Below the pieces are notes generated by a model. The model had not been told where the DNA came from. It did not search any database and saw only the letters and a program-made list of their open reading frames with translations. 64,000 nucleotides of DNA from CAVTUU01 sp045804965 (lineage in GTDB: Bacteria; Chloroflexota; Chloroflexia; Thermomicrobiales; UBA6265). The stretch is taken from NCBI GenBank assembly GCA_045804965.1, contig JBJMMD010000017.1, forward strand, positions 1-64,000. Reading direction: 5' to 3'. The number at the start of each line of letters is the position of its first letter. The stretch's first letter is position 1. Positions 1 through 9,254 of the stretch are shown here, in pieces. The translations under genes and the position numbers were made by a program.

Positions 1-2
1 CG

Positions 3-584
3 GGCAAGGGCGCCCACTACTCCAACACCGGCTACATCCTGCTCGGCCTGATCATCGAAGAGGCGACCGGCCAAGGGTACGCCGAGCGATTGCATGCCCG
101 GATCCTTGACCCCCTTGGCCTGGAGGACACCTTCTACGCCGCAACGGAGCCGGTACCCGGTGAGAAGGTCGACGCCTATCAACAGATCGAGGGCAAGCTC
201 GTTAACGTCAGCGCCATCGACCTCTCATCGCCGGGGGCGGCCGGGGCCATGGTGTCGACAACGCGGGACCTGGCCCGGTTTGCTGAGGCTCTGATCGGCG
301 GGGAGCTGCTCCGGCCGGCGACCCTGGCGGAGATGGTCACGTTCATCCCGTCGGGGCGGCCGAACTTGGAGGTGGGCTTGGGCGTCTTCCGGTGGCAAAT
401 GCCCAGCGGCGCGCTCGTGGGTAACTCCGGGGACGGCATCGGGTCCGCCGGCCGCATGTACCAGCTCGCCGACACGGACCTCACCCTGGTGCTGCTCGCG
501 AACACCAGCGACGCCGAGACTGTCGATGCCGTCTTCACCGAGGCGGTTCGGGTGGCGCTCGAAACGGACCTGGCAACCGGCTAG
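3..584 (+). CDS. Beta-lactamase-like serine hydrolase, 3' part
   Basis: The gene enters from the left edge, so its signal sequence and the SxxK nucleophile are outside the window; about 193 residues remain. The first visible residues contain YSNTG, the YxN motif of the class C beta-lactamase / serine hydrolase family, followed by a GYILLGLIIEEATG helix typical of the fold. GNSGDGIGS near residue 140 probably stands in for the third (HxG-type) motif. The family includes esterases, D-aminopeptidases and penicillin-binding proteins, so the substrate cannot be predicted. The stop lies 109 bp before the MMPL gene on the same strand. Confidence 0.85.
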   Translation, partial: GKGAHYSNTGYILLGLIIEEATGQGYAERLHARILDPLGLEDTFYAATEPVPGEKVDAYQQIEGKLVNVSAIDLSSPGAAGAMVSTTRDLARFAEALIGGELLRPATLAEMVTFIPSGRPNLEVGLGVFRWQMPSGALVGNSGDGIGSAGRMYQLADTDLTLVLLANTSDAETVDAVFTEAVRVALETDLATG

Positions 585-693
585 CCGCCCTGGGCGCGAC
601 CGCCAGCTGGGTGCGTCGCCGCGCTTGATCCCCGCTTCCGGCGGGCAACCAGTGACGAACGCTTTCATTACGGAACGAAGGGAGTCTCACATC

Positions 694-2946
694 ATGCCAT
701 CAACAGCAGATCTCGCACGGGTTTGTGCCCGTCGACCGTGGCGTGTTCTCGGCATCTGGCTCGTTCTCCTCATCCTCGCCGGAATCGCCGGCACCGGCCT
801 CGGTGACGCATTCACGAACGAGGGTGACTTCACGAACAATCCGGAATCGGTGAGAGCCGACGACTTGCTCAAAGATCGGATGCGTGGAGGAGCGGACGAG
901 GCGGTGACCGAGACGGTCATTATCCACTCCGACAGCATCACCGTTGACGACGCGGCGTTCAGGCAGGTCGTCGAGCGGACAGCGGCCGAGTTGCGTGAGC
1001 TGCCCGAGGTCGTTGCCGACGTCACCACCTACTACGGCGCCGTCGAGGCAGGCGCCGCCGATGCCACAGGGCTGGTTTCGGCGGATCGGCACTCAACGAT
1101 CGTCCCGGTCACCTTCGTCGGTGATATTGACCAGGCGGCCGACAACCTCGATGACTACATGAGCGTGATTGATCGCCAGGGCGCGGACGGCATTCAGGTC
1201 CTGACGGTCGGCGATGTATCCGTCGGTGACGAGTTCAACCGGCTCGCCGAGCAAGACCTGTTGAAAGGCGAAGGGCTCGGCCTGCTTGCCGCGCTCATCA
1301 TTCTTGTGATCGTCTTCGGTGCCCTCGTCGCCGCGGGCGTCCCCATCGTGCTCGCGCTCGTGTCCATTTTCGTCGCCGTCGGGCTCACCGCTTTGCTCGG
1401 CCGGGTGATGCCACTTTCCTTCTTCATCGTCAACATGATCACGATGATTGGCTTGGCGGTCGGCATCGACTACGCGCTCTTCATCGTCTCCCGCTACCGC
1501 GAGGAGCGCCGGCGGGGCCGCCCCAAGCACGAAGCGATCGAGGTCGCCGGCGGCACCGCCAGTAAGGCCGTCTTCTTCTCGGGCACGACTGTGGTGCTGG
1601 CGCTCTTGGGCATGTTCTTGATCCCGACCGTGATCTTTCGCAGCCTCGGCGCCGGGGCGATTCTGGTCGTGATTGTCGCGGTAATCGCCACCCTGACGCT
1701 CGTGCCGGCGCTGCTAAGTCTGCTCGGCGACAAAATCGACTGGCCCCGCCGTCGCCACTACGATGCCGCTACTGCGGCGGCGCAGGCAAAGTACGACCAG
1801 GAGACCATCCACAGCGGGTTCTGGGGCGGCGTCACCCGGACCGTCATGGCCCGCCCCGTGGTCAGCGTCGTGCTTGCGGCCGGACTGCTGGTCGCACTCG
1901 CCCTGCCGTACATCGATCTGAAGCGCGGCCAGGGAGGCGTCGAGACGCTGCCGCCGAGCGACGTGAAGACAGCCTTCCTGCTGCTGAGCCGGGACTTCCC
2001 GCAGGGACGGCTGGCGCCGGTCGGCGTAGTCATCGATGGTCCAAAGACTCCAGAGGTCGAGGCTGGAATCGACCGGCTCATCACGGCGCTAGGTCAGGAC
2101 ACGCGGTTTGGCCCCGCGGAGCCAGTGCAATGGAATTCTGCGGTCGACCTCGCGCTCCTGCGGATTCCGCTCACGGTGGACGCGAGTTCCCCGCAAGCGC
2201 TGGCAGCGGTCAACCTTCTGCGAGACAAAGAACTCCCCGCGGCCTTCGCGGAGACGCCGACCGAGGTGCTGGTCACTGGCGCGCCCGCCTTCAACGCGGA
2301 CTTCGAAGCGGTAGTCCGCGACTACACGCCGATTGTCTTTGCCTTCGTCCTCGGCTTGAGCTTCGTGTTGCTGATGCTTGCCTTCCGCTCGGTTGTTGTC
2401 CCACTCAAGGCGATCATCATGAACTTGCTCTCGGTGGGCGCGGCGTACGGGCTGCTCGTGCTGGTCTTCCAGAAGGGGCATGGCGCCGATTTCTTCGGCT
2501 TCCAGCAGACCCCGACGATCGAGAATTGGATTCCAATCTTTCTGTTCTGCGTGCTCTTCGGTCTGAGCATGGATTACCACGTCTTCCTGCTCAGCCGCAT
2601 CCGCGAGCACTACGACGCCACCCATGACAACCGCGAGTCGGTGGCGGTCGGGCTGCAATCAACAGCACGCATCATCACCGGCGCGGCGCTGATCATGGTT
2701 GCCGTTTTTGCCGGCTTCGCCAGTGGCAAACTCGTGATGTTTCAGCAGATGGGGTTCGGCCTCGCGGTGGCGGTCTTCCTCGACGCCACGATCGTGCGCT
2801 CGGTCCTGGTGCCGGCCAGCATGGCCCTGCTCGGCGACCGCAACTGGTACATGCCGAAGTGGCTGACGTGGCTCCCCGATCTTCGGGTCGAAGGTGTTCC
2901 TTCGCTGCAGCCTGTGTCCTCACCGGAGGCAACTACCGCCGACTAG
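694..2946 (+). CDS. MMPL/RND-family membrane exporter
   Basis: A 750-residue integral membrane protein of the MMPL (RND superfamily) type, which exports lipids or other hydrophobic compounds using the proton gradient. The ATG at 694 is preceded by GAAGGGAG, so I prefer it to upstream in-frame starts. One N-terminal helix (IWLVLLILAG) is followed by a soluble domain, a membrane bundle with GLAVGIDYALFIVSRYREE, a second soluble domain, and a second bundle with FGLSMDYHVFLLSRIREHYD. The duplicated GxxxDY signatures are the family's proton-relay helices. It closely resembles the MMPL gene at 17.2 kb. A hairpin follows the stop. The substrate is unknown. Confidence 0.93.
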   Translation: MPSTADLARVCARRPWRVLGIWLVLLILAGIAGTGLGDAFTNEGDFTNNPESVRADDLLKDRMRGGADEAVTETVIIHSDSITVDDAAFRQVVERTAAELRELPEVVADVTTYYGAVEAGAADATGLVSADRHSTIVPVTFVGDIDQAADNLDDYMSVIDRQGADGIQVLTVGDVSVGDEFNRLAEQDLLKGEGLGLLAALIILVIVFGALVAAGVPIVLALVSIFVAVGLTALLGRVMPLSFFIVNMITMIGLAVGIDYALFIVSRYREERRRGRPKHEAIEVAGGTASKAVFFSGTTVVLALLGMFLIPTVIFRSLGAGAILVVIVAVIATLTLVPALLSLLGDKIDWPRRRHYDAATAAAQAKYDQETIHSGFWGGVTRTVMARPVVSVVLAAGLLVALALPYIDLKRGQGGVETLPPSDVKTAFLLLSRDFPQGRLAPVGVVIDGPKTPEVEAGIDRLITALGQDTRFGPAEPVQWNSAVDLALLRIPLTVDASSPQALAAVNLLRDKELPAAFAETPTEVLVTGAPAFNADFEAVVRDYTPIVFAFVLGLSFVLLMLAFRSVVVPLKAIIMNLLSVGAAYGLLVLVFQKGHGADFFGFQQTPTIENWIPIFLFCVLFGLSMDYHVFLLSRIREHYDATHDNRESVAVGLQSTARIITGAALIMVAVFAGFASGKLVMFQQMGFGLAVAVFLDATIVRSVLVPASMALLGDRNWYMPKWLTWLPDLRVEGVPSLQPVSSPEATTAD

Positions 2947-2997
2947 AGGCGGAAATCATCAGTTCGTCGATCTCGAGCCCATTGAGGCAGAGCATGC

Positions 2998-3027
2998 AAG
3001 AAGGGCGGCAGTATGGCCGCCCTTCTT
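2998..3027 (+). terminator. Hairpin after MMPL gene
   Basis: A perfect 12-bp inverted repeat (AAGAAGGGCGGC and its complement) with a 6-nt loop lies 51 bp after the MMPL stop. The 3' arm ends in CTTCTT but no long T-run follows, so it is terminator-like rather than a canonical intrinsic terminator. Confidence 0.6.
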
Positions 3028-3203
3028 CGCGTCCTGGGCAGGTACAATCCCCAATCCTGAGGCGAGACGATCCCGAAACCCAATTGCGTGGCAAATGTGC
3101 AGGTTCCGCGTGGCGACTGCGCGTGGTGAACGGTTCTCCGGCCGCGCAGACTGAGAACGTGGCAGCGACGGCGCTGGCCAGTCAGTTCAAGGAGAATCCC
3201 GCC

Positions 3204-3449
3204 ATGGTCCCTGGATCGACCTTTCTTGCCCCCGGTCAGCGCTATGCACCTCCTGGCACGCCGACCTGGCGTCTGCAACCTCAAGTCACGGTCCTCCAGG
3301 TGTGCCGTGACCCTGACGGCGTTCAACACATCGTTCACCGCTGCCCGGCCGGCAGGGTGCTTGTGACCCTGGCTGCCGAACTCGAAGCAGCGGTGGAAGC
3401 AGGGCGCCTCGTTCCCGTCGCGGGCGCAGGCCGGTCCCACTCTTGCTAG
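3204..3449 (+). CDS. Hypothetical 81-aa protein
   Basis: A short gene with an AAGGAG ribosome site 9 bp before the ATG. The protein has no signal peptide or membrane helix. It contains two cysteines in a segment with HIVHRCPAGR and ends in an alanine-rich helix and a C-terminal Cys. Codon use matches the neighbours. I do not recognise the family. The downstream 34-aa ORF starts 10 bp after its stop, and that ORF's AGGA motif overlaps this stop codon, suggesting a translationally linked pair. Confidence 0.55.
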   Translation: MVPGSTFLAPGQRYAPPGTPTWRLQPQVTVLQVCRDPDGVQHIVHRCPAGRVLVTLAAELEAAVEAGRLVPVAGAGRSHSC

Positions 3450-3459
3450 GAAACGACCG

Positions 3460-3564
3460 ATGGATGCCTGGTTTGTCGTCCTCGTTCTCGTGGTTGTGCT
3501 CGTTGCCGTCGACTTGGGTACAGGGCCGAACCGCAGAAGGCGGCGGGAACAGCGCACCCGCTGA
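3460..3564 (+). CDS. Small single-pass membrane protein, 34 aa
   Basis: A very short ORF whose product is MDAWFVVLVLVVVLVAVD followed by a strongly basic tail (NRRRRREQRTR). This is one hydrophobic helix and a positively charged cytoplasmic end, typical of bacterial small membrane proteins. AGGA overlaps the stop of the preceding gene at 8-nt spacing. The function is unknown. With only 34 codons, coding cannot be proved from this sequence alone. Confidence 0.45.
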   Translation: MDAWFVVLVLVVVLVAVDLGTGPNRRRRREQRTR

Positions 3565-3769
3565 AGGCTGGCCCCATGGCACGCCGCCGGTTTCCAGCGG
3601 GCGTGCGGCGAGTCACTTCGCCGGGGCGATGATCATCCTCCGTGCCCTAGAACAAACGGGCTTGAAGTAGCTTTCCGCTCAGAACTCGCGGCTACAATGA
3701 TCACCTCCTCGGAGGAGGAACACGCTGTTGATCAGGTAACCGGCTGCGGGACCGGGGCGGGGAGCAGAT

Positions 3770-5191
3770 GTGAGGAGCTCCGAAGCGGCGACAATCGACA
3801 GACCGATGGTCGCTCATCTTGCTGTGAGCCGCACGTTTGTGATTGATCTTTGCCTCGTGCTGGGGCTCTTTGCGATCACCCTCTGGCGCCTGCTTCCGGC
3901 GGTCGACTCGACCCCATTTCACCGGGACGAAGCGCGCTGGATCGGCAACTCGGCGCTGCTCCGCGAGTGGCGTCATCCCCTCGGGATCAGATGGCAGGAC
4001 GAGGGCTACCCCGATCTCTACGGTACCCTTGACGAGCGCAACCGCCGGCGCTCCCAGCCGCCGCTGGCGATGTACTACATCGGGGCCGGCCTGCTGCTCC
4101 AAGGCCACGATCTCCCGGGTACCGGCTACTGGATCATGGACAAAGGGCCGAAGTGGAACACCGCGCACGGCAACATGCCCGCGTCCGGCGATGTCCGCGC
4201 CGCTCGCCGCACGAGCATCTTCGCCGCCGGTCTGACCGTTATCGCCCTCTTCCTCATTGGTTCAGGCCTCACCAACCGGGTAGGCGGCGTCGCGACGGCG
4301 CTGATCTACGCCGTGCATCCACTCGTCCTCGACGTGTCCACCCGAGCCTGGTCTGATCCCTTGCTCGTCTTCTGCATCGCGCTCGCGGCGCTCGCCGCTG
4401 GCCGCCTGGCAGCGCGTCCGACCTGGGCCAGCGCCGCGCTGGCCGGCCTCTTCCTCGGCTTGGGCGGGGCGACGAAGCTCAGTCCCCTGGCAATCGCCGG
4501 TGGGCTGGGCGGGCTTGGAATCGCCATGGTCGCTTGGTCATTCCTCGGGCCCGGCGCATCTGCCGGGCATCTCCGGCGACTCGGCGTCCGGCTCGTCGCG
4601 GTCCCCCCCATCGCTTCCCTCGTTTTCGTGGCGGTCTATCCGTATCTCTGGAAAGATCCAATTGCGCACACGCGGTGGATGCTCGACTTCCGCACCGAGA
4701 GCTTCCGCCTGCAAGCGCTAAGCTTCCCACCGGCAAAGGTCTCCAGTCGCACCGATGCTTTCCGCCGGGTTGGTCGTGAACTCGGCGATCGCTTCAGCGC
4801 CGGCGGTCTGATCGCCAAAAACCTCGCGCACCACCTCGGCACCGGTGATTGGACGTGGCTCCACGATCTCGATCTCCTGCTCGCCAGCGCCGGTTGGATC
4901 GTGATCGCCGCCATCGCCATCCGGCGCGGCACCGCCAACCCTCCGATCTTGATCGCGGCCGTTATCGGCGGCCAGGCGCTCTTCATCGTGCTCGCGATGG
5001 GCGTCGAGTACGCGCGCTACCTCATGCCCGTCCTACTCGCCGTCGCGGTCGGCGCCGGCGCGATCTTCGGAGTGGGGTGGGAGATTGTTGCCCACGCGAC
5101 GATGCCGCGACGCCGGGCTGGAAGTGACTCTTCCCCGCTACGCCAACGAAGCCACGCTGCGGAAGCTGAGCACGCACCGTGTTCACCGTAG
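3770..5191 (+). CDS. GT39/ArnT-like membrane glycosyltransferase
   Basis: A 473-residue polytopic membrane protein resembling the PMT/ArnT superfamily, which transfers sugars from polyprenyl-phosphate carriers on the outer face of the membrane. After the first helix comes HRDEARW (residues 51-57), the acidic loop motif characteristic of GT-C enzymes, then about 10 hydrophobic segments. GTG at 3770 has GGGGAG upstream; an ATG at 3809 lacks a site. The last 29 residues (from MPRRRAGSD) are encoded by a dispersed repeat also found at 7407, so the natural C-terminus may have been altered. Acceptor and donor are unknown. Confidence 0.8.
   Translation: MRSSEAATIDRPMVAHLAVSRTFVIDLCLVLGLFAITLWRLLPAVDSTPFHRDEARWIGNSALLREWRHPLGIRWQDEGYPDLYGTLDERNRRRSQPPLAMYYIGAGLLLQGHDLPGTGYWIMDKGPKWNTAHGNMPASGDVRAARRTSIFAAGLTVIALFLIGSGLTNRVGGVATALIYAVHPLVLDVSTRAWSDPLLVFCIALAALAAGRLAARPTWASAALAGLFLGLGGATKLSPLAIAGGLGGLGIAMVAWSFLGPGASAGHLRRLGVRLVAVPPIASLVFVAVYPYLWKDPIAHTRWMLDFRTESFRLQALSFPPAKVSSRTDAFRRVGRELGDRFSAGGLIAKNLAHHLGTGDWTWLHDLDLLLASAGWIVIAAIAIRRGTANPPILIAAVIGGQALFIVLAMGVEYARYLMPVLLAVAVGAGAIFGVGWEIVAHATMPRRRAGSDSSPLRQRSHAAEAEHAPCSP
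5101..5174 (+). repeat. Dispersed repeat D, copy 1
   Basis: About 74 bp closely matching 7407-7483 (shared blocks ATGCCGCGACG, CGGGCT, AAGTGAC, CTTCCCCGC, ACGAAGCC, GCTGA). This copy lies inside the 3' end of the glycosyltransferase gene and encodes its terminal residues. A GTAGGGGCG half-element of another repeat family follows at about 5188. Confidence 0.7.
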
Positions 5192-5244
5192 GGGCGCTTG
5201 GGTTTGGCCGGTGTTTAGCCGGTGACGTCGGTCGTACCAACTCG

Positions 5245-7242
5245 CTACGGCGTCGGGGTCGCCGTCACTCCGGGTTTGACTGAACCCAGGGCGTCCTCGG
5301 CCGCCTGCAAGACTTCGTCGCCAGGATTGAGGAGATGCTCGGCCGTGGCGAGTACCGTGACATTGGGCGCGACGCCTGTGCCTTCGATGAAGACCTTCCC
5401 GTTGCGCACGAGACGTTCGATCGAGGCCTGAAAGTAGATGCCGCCGGGCAGATTCCAGACGTAGACGCCGGCTTCGACACCGCCGGTCGGGGTGTAACCG
5501 ACGATCAGGTGGTGCGGATTCTCCGCCGTCGCCGCGGCGAAGATCTCGCAGGCGCTGACGCAATCGGCGTCGACCAAAACCGCGACGGGCTTGTCCCACT
5601 GCGTCGGCGATGGCTCGACTTCGTCGGCCCCGACCTCGACCGTTTCGCCATTCGCGTTGATCAGCTCAGATCTGTCCAGATCGAATGGATGGTCGTAGAA
5701 ACTGCCCGCGAGGATCGTGGGCGTCCCGCCCCAACCGCCGCTGTTGTCGCGCAGGTCGAGAATCAATGCCGGTGCGCCGATCGCCTTGAAGTTGTCGAGG
5801 GCGCTCTTCCAAGCAGTTGTCATCAAGACCGGGTCCGCCGCGAAGGAGCTGATCTGGATGTAGCCGATGCCGGTATCGAGCTGTTTGGCGTTGATCGGAA
5901 GCTCGCCGGCGTTCACCTCGGCGGCGTTGAGGGCTTTGTTCGCGGCCATGTCCCGGCCGTCAATGTCCCGAGAGAAGGTCATCTCGGCGATCTGCTTCGT
6001 CCCGCCCGGGTTCTGGTACTCGACGTTCACGGTGTCGCCGAGCGCGCCACGAGTCAAGAACTCGTATTGTTGCAATCGCTTCGCGTGCTCGGTCGAGACG
6101 CCGAAGAGGAGGGGCTCTTTGGCAACGTCCGCGGTCACCGGTTGCCCGTCCCAGGTCGAGACGACAGCGCCCAGCTTGATCCCAGCCAGGGCGGCCGGCA
6201 ATCCCTTGGTCACTGAAATTACCAACACCTTGCCGTCGTCAGTTTCGGCGAGTCGCATGCCGAGCCGTCCGCCGACGGTCGCGGCGATTTTTTGGTTAGG
6301 AATCGCGGCGACATGGCCATCATGAAATTCGAGGGCGAAATCGTTCATTGCCAGATTGAAGGCGAGCACGTCGTTCGCCGCCTCGGCCTGTTGCACGCGG
6401 GGTCGATACGTCGCCGCGAGTGCGTTCCAATCGATCCCCTTCAAAGCGGTGAACGGGTAGCGCAATCGCAGCTCGGCGAGCAAGGCGTCGAACGCCGCGG
6501 TAAACGACTTGCCGCCGTAATCGGTGAACCCGTCGTCGCCTTCGATGATCTTAACCTCGGTTTCGGGAGCGCGGAGTTGTCGAAAGGTTGCCTTGTTGAG
6601 GTCGACCACGGTCCAGCCGGCCGGGATCGGCCCCACCGGATCGTCGGCGGTGAGGAAGACGCCATCAGAGCCAAGCCCAGTCGAGAAGAGCTGCTTATCA
6701 TCGGGAGCCCAGACAACGACTGAGCCGCCGACGACATCGTTGTCGCCGACCGTCACCTCGAGCGAGGAGTCGGCCGTGCCCCAACCGCCGCCCTCTTGTG
6801 GTCCTACGAACGCATCGCCGACGAAGTTGACCGTGAACTCGACCGAGTAGATTTGCACGCCCTTGCCATCGCCCTGGCCGTGGCCGACGTCGTTGATCGT
6901 GCCTTGAGGCGTGCGCGGGAGATGCAGGGCGAAGGTTGCCCCGGTAGCGGCATTACCCACGACGGGCGCAATGATCTGGCTTTCGATTGGCGGGGCGAGC
7001 GAGCGGTCGCGCTTGATGTACGCGGTCATATCGACCAGCATCATGTAGGTATCGGAAAAGCTCGATAAAGTGAACGGATTGGTGACGACGATATTGCCCG
7101 TGACCGTGTCGACGCCTCCCGAATCCTGCGCCGCGGCGGGTCCCCAGATGGCCGCAAACGTGCTCACCAGGAGCAGTACGATCGGGCCGAGATGCCAAAA
7201 TCGTTGCCAAAGTATCGCGCGCCGCCGCATTCCAATTGCCAC
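5245..7242 (-). CDS. Secreted S41-family peptidase with PDZ domain
   Basis: A 665-residue protein with an N-terminal signal peptide (GPIVLLLVSTFAAIWGPAAAQ region). The GTG start at 7242 has GAGGAG nine bases upstream. A long N-terminal beta-rich region (residues ~40-220) is followed by a helical part, a PDZ-like segment (roughly 310-400) and a C-terminal processing-protease domain with GIGYIQISSF, LILDLRDNSGG and the nucleophile region DADCVSACEIF (Ser563). S41 enzymes use a Ser/Lys pair to cleave C-terminal regions of exported proteins. It is convergent with the glycosyltransferase gene (53-bp gap). It is probably active outside the membrane; substrates are unknown. Confidence 0.9.
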   Translation of the reverse strand: MAIGMRRRAILWQRFWHLGPIVLLLVSTFAAIWGPAAAQDSGGVDTVTGNIVVTNPFTLSSFSDTYMMLVDMTAYIKRDRSLAPPIESQIIAPVVGNAATGATFALHLPRTPQGTINDVGHGQGDGKGVQIYSVEFTVNFVGDAFVGPQEGGGWGTADSSLEVTVGDNDVVGGSVVVWAPDDKQLFSTGLGSDGVFLTADDPVGPIPAGWTVVDLNKATFRQLRAPETEVKIIEGDDGFTDYGGKSFTAAFDALLAELRLRYPFTALKGIDWNALAATYRPRVQQAEAANDVLAFNLAMNDFALEFHDGHVAAIPNQKIAATVGGRLGMRLAETDDGKVLVISVTKGLPAALAGIKLGAVVSTWDGQPVTADVAKEPLLFGVSTEHAKRLQQYEFLTRGALGDTVNVEYQNPGGTKQIAEMTFSRDIDGRDMAANKALNAAEVNAGELPINAKQLDTGIGYIQISSFAADPVLMTTAWKSALDNFKAIGAPALILDLRDNSGGWGGTPTILAGSFYDHPFDLDRSELINANGETVEVGADEVEPSPTQWDKPVAVLVDADCVSACEIFAAATAENPHHLIVGYTPTGGVEAGVYVWNLPGGIYFQASIERLVRNGKVFIEGTGVAPNVTVLATAEHLLNPGDEVLQAAEDALGSVKPGVTATPTP

Positions 7243-7406
7243 GAATCAATACTCCTCGATCCAACGGCCCCGCTGCCCCATCGCCTGTTTCGGTAGTTTG
7301 CAAAAATGGTTGACACGTATCCTACGGTATCGAGGGAAAGGTTGGTTGTCGGGAGGCATTCCATGCCCGGGCTGGCAGTCCTCATCTTTTCCTATTCCTT
7401 CGCGGC

Positions 7407-7483
7407 TATGCCGCGACGTCGGGCTCAAAGTGACCCTTCCCCGCGAAGTCGACGAAGCCTCTGCGAGGCTGAGGACGAGGCGG
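7407..7483 (+). repeat. Dispersed repeat D, copy 2
   Basis: Second copy of the repeat at 5101-5174, here intergenic. It can be read in the same frame (MPRRRAQSD against MPRRRAGSD). It lies immediately upstream of a two-hairpin family A element, so the two form one composite block before the C69 peptidase gene. Confidence 0.7.
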
Positions 7484-7503
7484 ATTCGGGGCGTGCCGTC
7501 TCC

Positions 7504-7557
7504 CGTCAGCCCTGGATGGGCTTCGTGTTTCGTAGCCCGGGGTTCAAAACCCCGGGC
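7504..7557 (+). repeat. REP-like two-hairpin element (family A)
   Basis: It begins CGTCAGCCCTGG with a small stem (AGCCC/GGGCT), then a short linker CTTCGTGTTTCGTAG, then a long palindrome CCCGGGGTT..AACCCCGGG. The same architecture flanks the transposase gene at 28.9 kb, which supports a REP-type mobile element. It lies about 90 bp upstream of the C69 peptidase start. Confidence 0.75.
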
Positions 7558-7644
7558 ACGCGGCACAAGCCGCGTAGAATTACGTCGGTAGAGATAAGGG
7601 CTGAGCACGAAGGTGCCGCTCGCGACCGGGAAGGAGACACGCTG

Positions 7645-9006
7645 ATGGACAAGCCACTTTCTTGCGACACCTCGGTCGTCCTCGGTTCGTTGACGTTCGA
7701 CGGATCGGTCATCTTCGCCAAGAACAGTGACCGGCCCCCGAACGAGTGCCAACCGCTCCACCACAGTTCCCGCCGGCAGCATCCGGTCGGCGCAACCGTG
7801 AAGTGTCAATACCTCGAGATTCCCCAAGTCGCGGAAACGTGGGAAGTGATCGGCTCGCGCCCGTACTGGTTGTGGGGCTTCGAAATCGGCGTCAACGAGT
7901 GGGGTGTGACGATTGGTAACGAGGCGGTTTTTACCCTCGAACCGTTCGAGGAGCGCGCGCTGATCGGTATGGACCTCCTCCGCCTGGGCCTCGAGCGCGC
8001 CCAAGATGCCGATGCGGCGGTTCGGATCATCGGCGAGCTCGTCGAGCGGTATGGCCAGGGTGGATCGTGCTACGCCACGGGCGACAGCTCCTATCACAAC
8101 AGCTTCATCATTGCCGACCCAGCCCGAGCCTGGGTGCTGGAGACGGCGGGGCGCCACTGGGTCGCGCGTCGCGTTGAGAATCGCGCGTCCATTTCCAATC
8201 TGCTGACCATTGGCGACGAGTGGGATGCCGGTTCCAGCGGCGTCATCGCGCACGCCCAGCAGCAAGGGTTGGTGGACGGCGAGGCGAATTTCGCGCGCGC
8301 CTACCAGGACACAACCAACGATCCGTTGCCCGGCGCGTGCCGGCTTGAACGGGCACAGACTGTGCTGCGAGGGTACGGAAATCCCGTAACAATCGCTGAG
8401 ATGATGGCCTTATTGCGTGATCACAGCGAAAACTCACTGCCGACCGGAGCGGAGCCTGTACCGACCCTCTGCATGCATGCGAACCCCGCGCTCTTGGCCG
8501 AAACGGCGGCAAGCATGGTCGTGCACATACGGCCAAATCGCCCACAATTGCTGGCGACGACGTGCTGGACTGCCTTCGGCTCGCCCTGTCTGAGCGTCTT
8601 CCGGCCGGTCTATCCGCACGCGGTCGGTTTGCCTGCCCACCTCGACGTCGGAACCGACGCATTCAATCCAGCGTCACCCTGGTGGGTCTTCGAACGTATG
8701 CAGCGGATGGTCGCGCGCACGCCCAGTCTCGCTCCGCAGGTCCGCATCGCCTTCACTGCGCTCGAGCAGACGTTCATCCACGAGGCGGCCGAAGCGGAAG
8801 CGACCGCATCCTGTCATCTCGACCGCGGCGAAACCGACGCCGCGGTCAGCGTCCTCCAAACCCTCGTCGCCTCCACCACAGCCCGCGCCGTTGCTTTAGC
8901 CGAGACCATCACCCGCGACCTCAGCGCCCAGGCGGACGCCATACCGAGCCCCGAGATAACCCAGTTCTGGGATGGCCTCGAACGCGAGGCCGGCGTCGGG
9001 TTGTAA
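7645..9006 (+). CDS. C69-family (secernin-like) peptidase
   Basis: A 453-residue protein of the peptidase C69/secernin family (N-terminal-nucleophile fold dipeptidases). The ATG at 7645 has AAGGAG 8 bases upstream; the reading frame extends upstream only through repeat DNA. Near the N-terminus, SCDTSVV places Cys7 as the candidate nucleophile, followed by IFAKNSDRPPNE, the family's conserved asparagine/aspartate segment, and GVTIGNEAVF. There is no signal peptide, so it is probably cytosolic. Some members hydrolyse short peptides and others have unknown roles. Confidence 0.9.
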   Translation: MDKPLSCDTSVVLGSLTFDGSVIFAKNSDRPPNECQPLHHSSRRQHPVGATVKCQYLEIPQVAETWEVIGSRPYWLWGFEIGVNEWGVTIGNEAVFTLEPFEERALIGMDLLRLGLERAQDADAAVRIIGELVERYGQGGSCYATGDSSYHNSFIIADPARAWVLETAGRHWVARRVENRASISNLLTIGDEWDAGSSGVIAHAQQQGLVDGEANFARAYQDTTNDPLPGACRLERAQTVLRGYGNPVTIAEMMALLRDHSENSLPTGAEPVPTLCMHANPALLAETAASMVVHIRPNRPQLLATTCWTAFGSPCLSVFRPVYPHAVGLPAHLDVGTDAFNPASPWWVFERMQRMVARTPSLAPQVRIAFTALEQTFIHEAAEAEATASCHLDRGETDAAVSVLQTLVASTTARAVALAETITRDLSAQADAIPSPEITQFWDGLEREAGVGL

Positions 9007-9104
9007 GGACGCACAGCCGTGCGCCCAGGACTGAATTCAATCTGGTTTGCTATTGCCAACCGCCGTGTCCCCACGGGCGCGCACACACCGTGCGCCCCTA
9101 CGAC
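9006..9104. repeat. GTAGGGGCG-type palindromes (family C)
   Basis: Two imperfect palindromes (GGACGCACAGCCGTGCGCCC and a second one ending CGTGCGCCCCTACG) lie between the convergent C69 and tam genes. Related elements occur near 5188, 55.8 kb and 59.74 kb. They may double as bidirectional terminators. Confidence 0.55.
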
Positions 9105-9254
9105 GAGAGATCAATCGCCGGGGATTGTCACTCCGGTCTGAGGCGCGGTTCCGCGTGGGCCAGCCGCGATCCTATAGCTCTTTGCGTCGGGCGCCGGCGG
9201 GTGACGATCACAGCGTTCAAAGCTATGCCTCGCGGCACTGCCGAGCGGCTGCGG

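Noticed and set aside
5335..6216. 293-aa plus-strand frame over the S41 peptidase
   Set aside because: The minus-strand gene has clear peptidase motifs and signal peptide; the plus frame lacks any domain.
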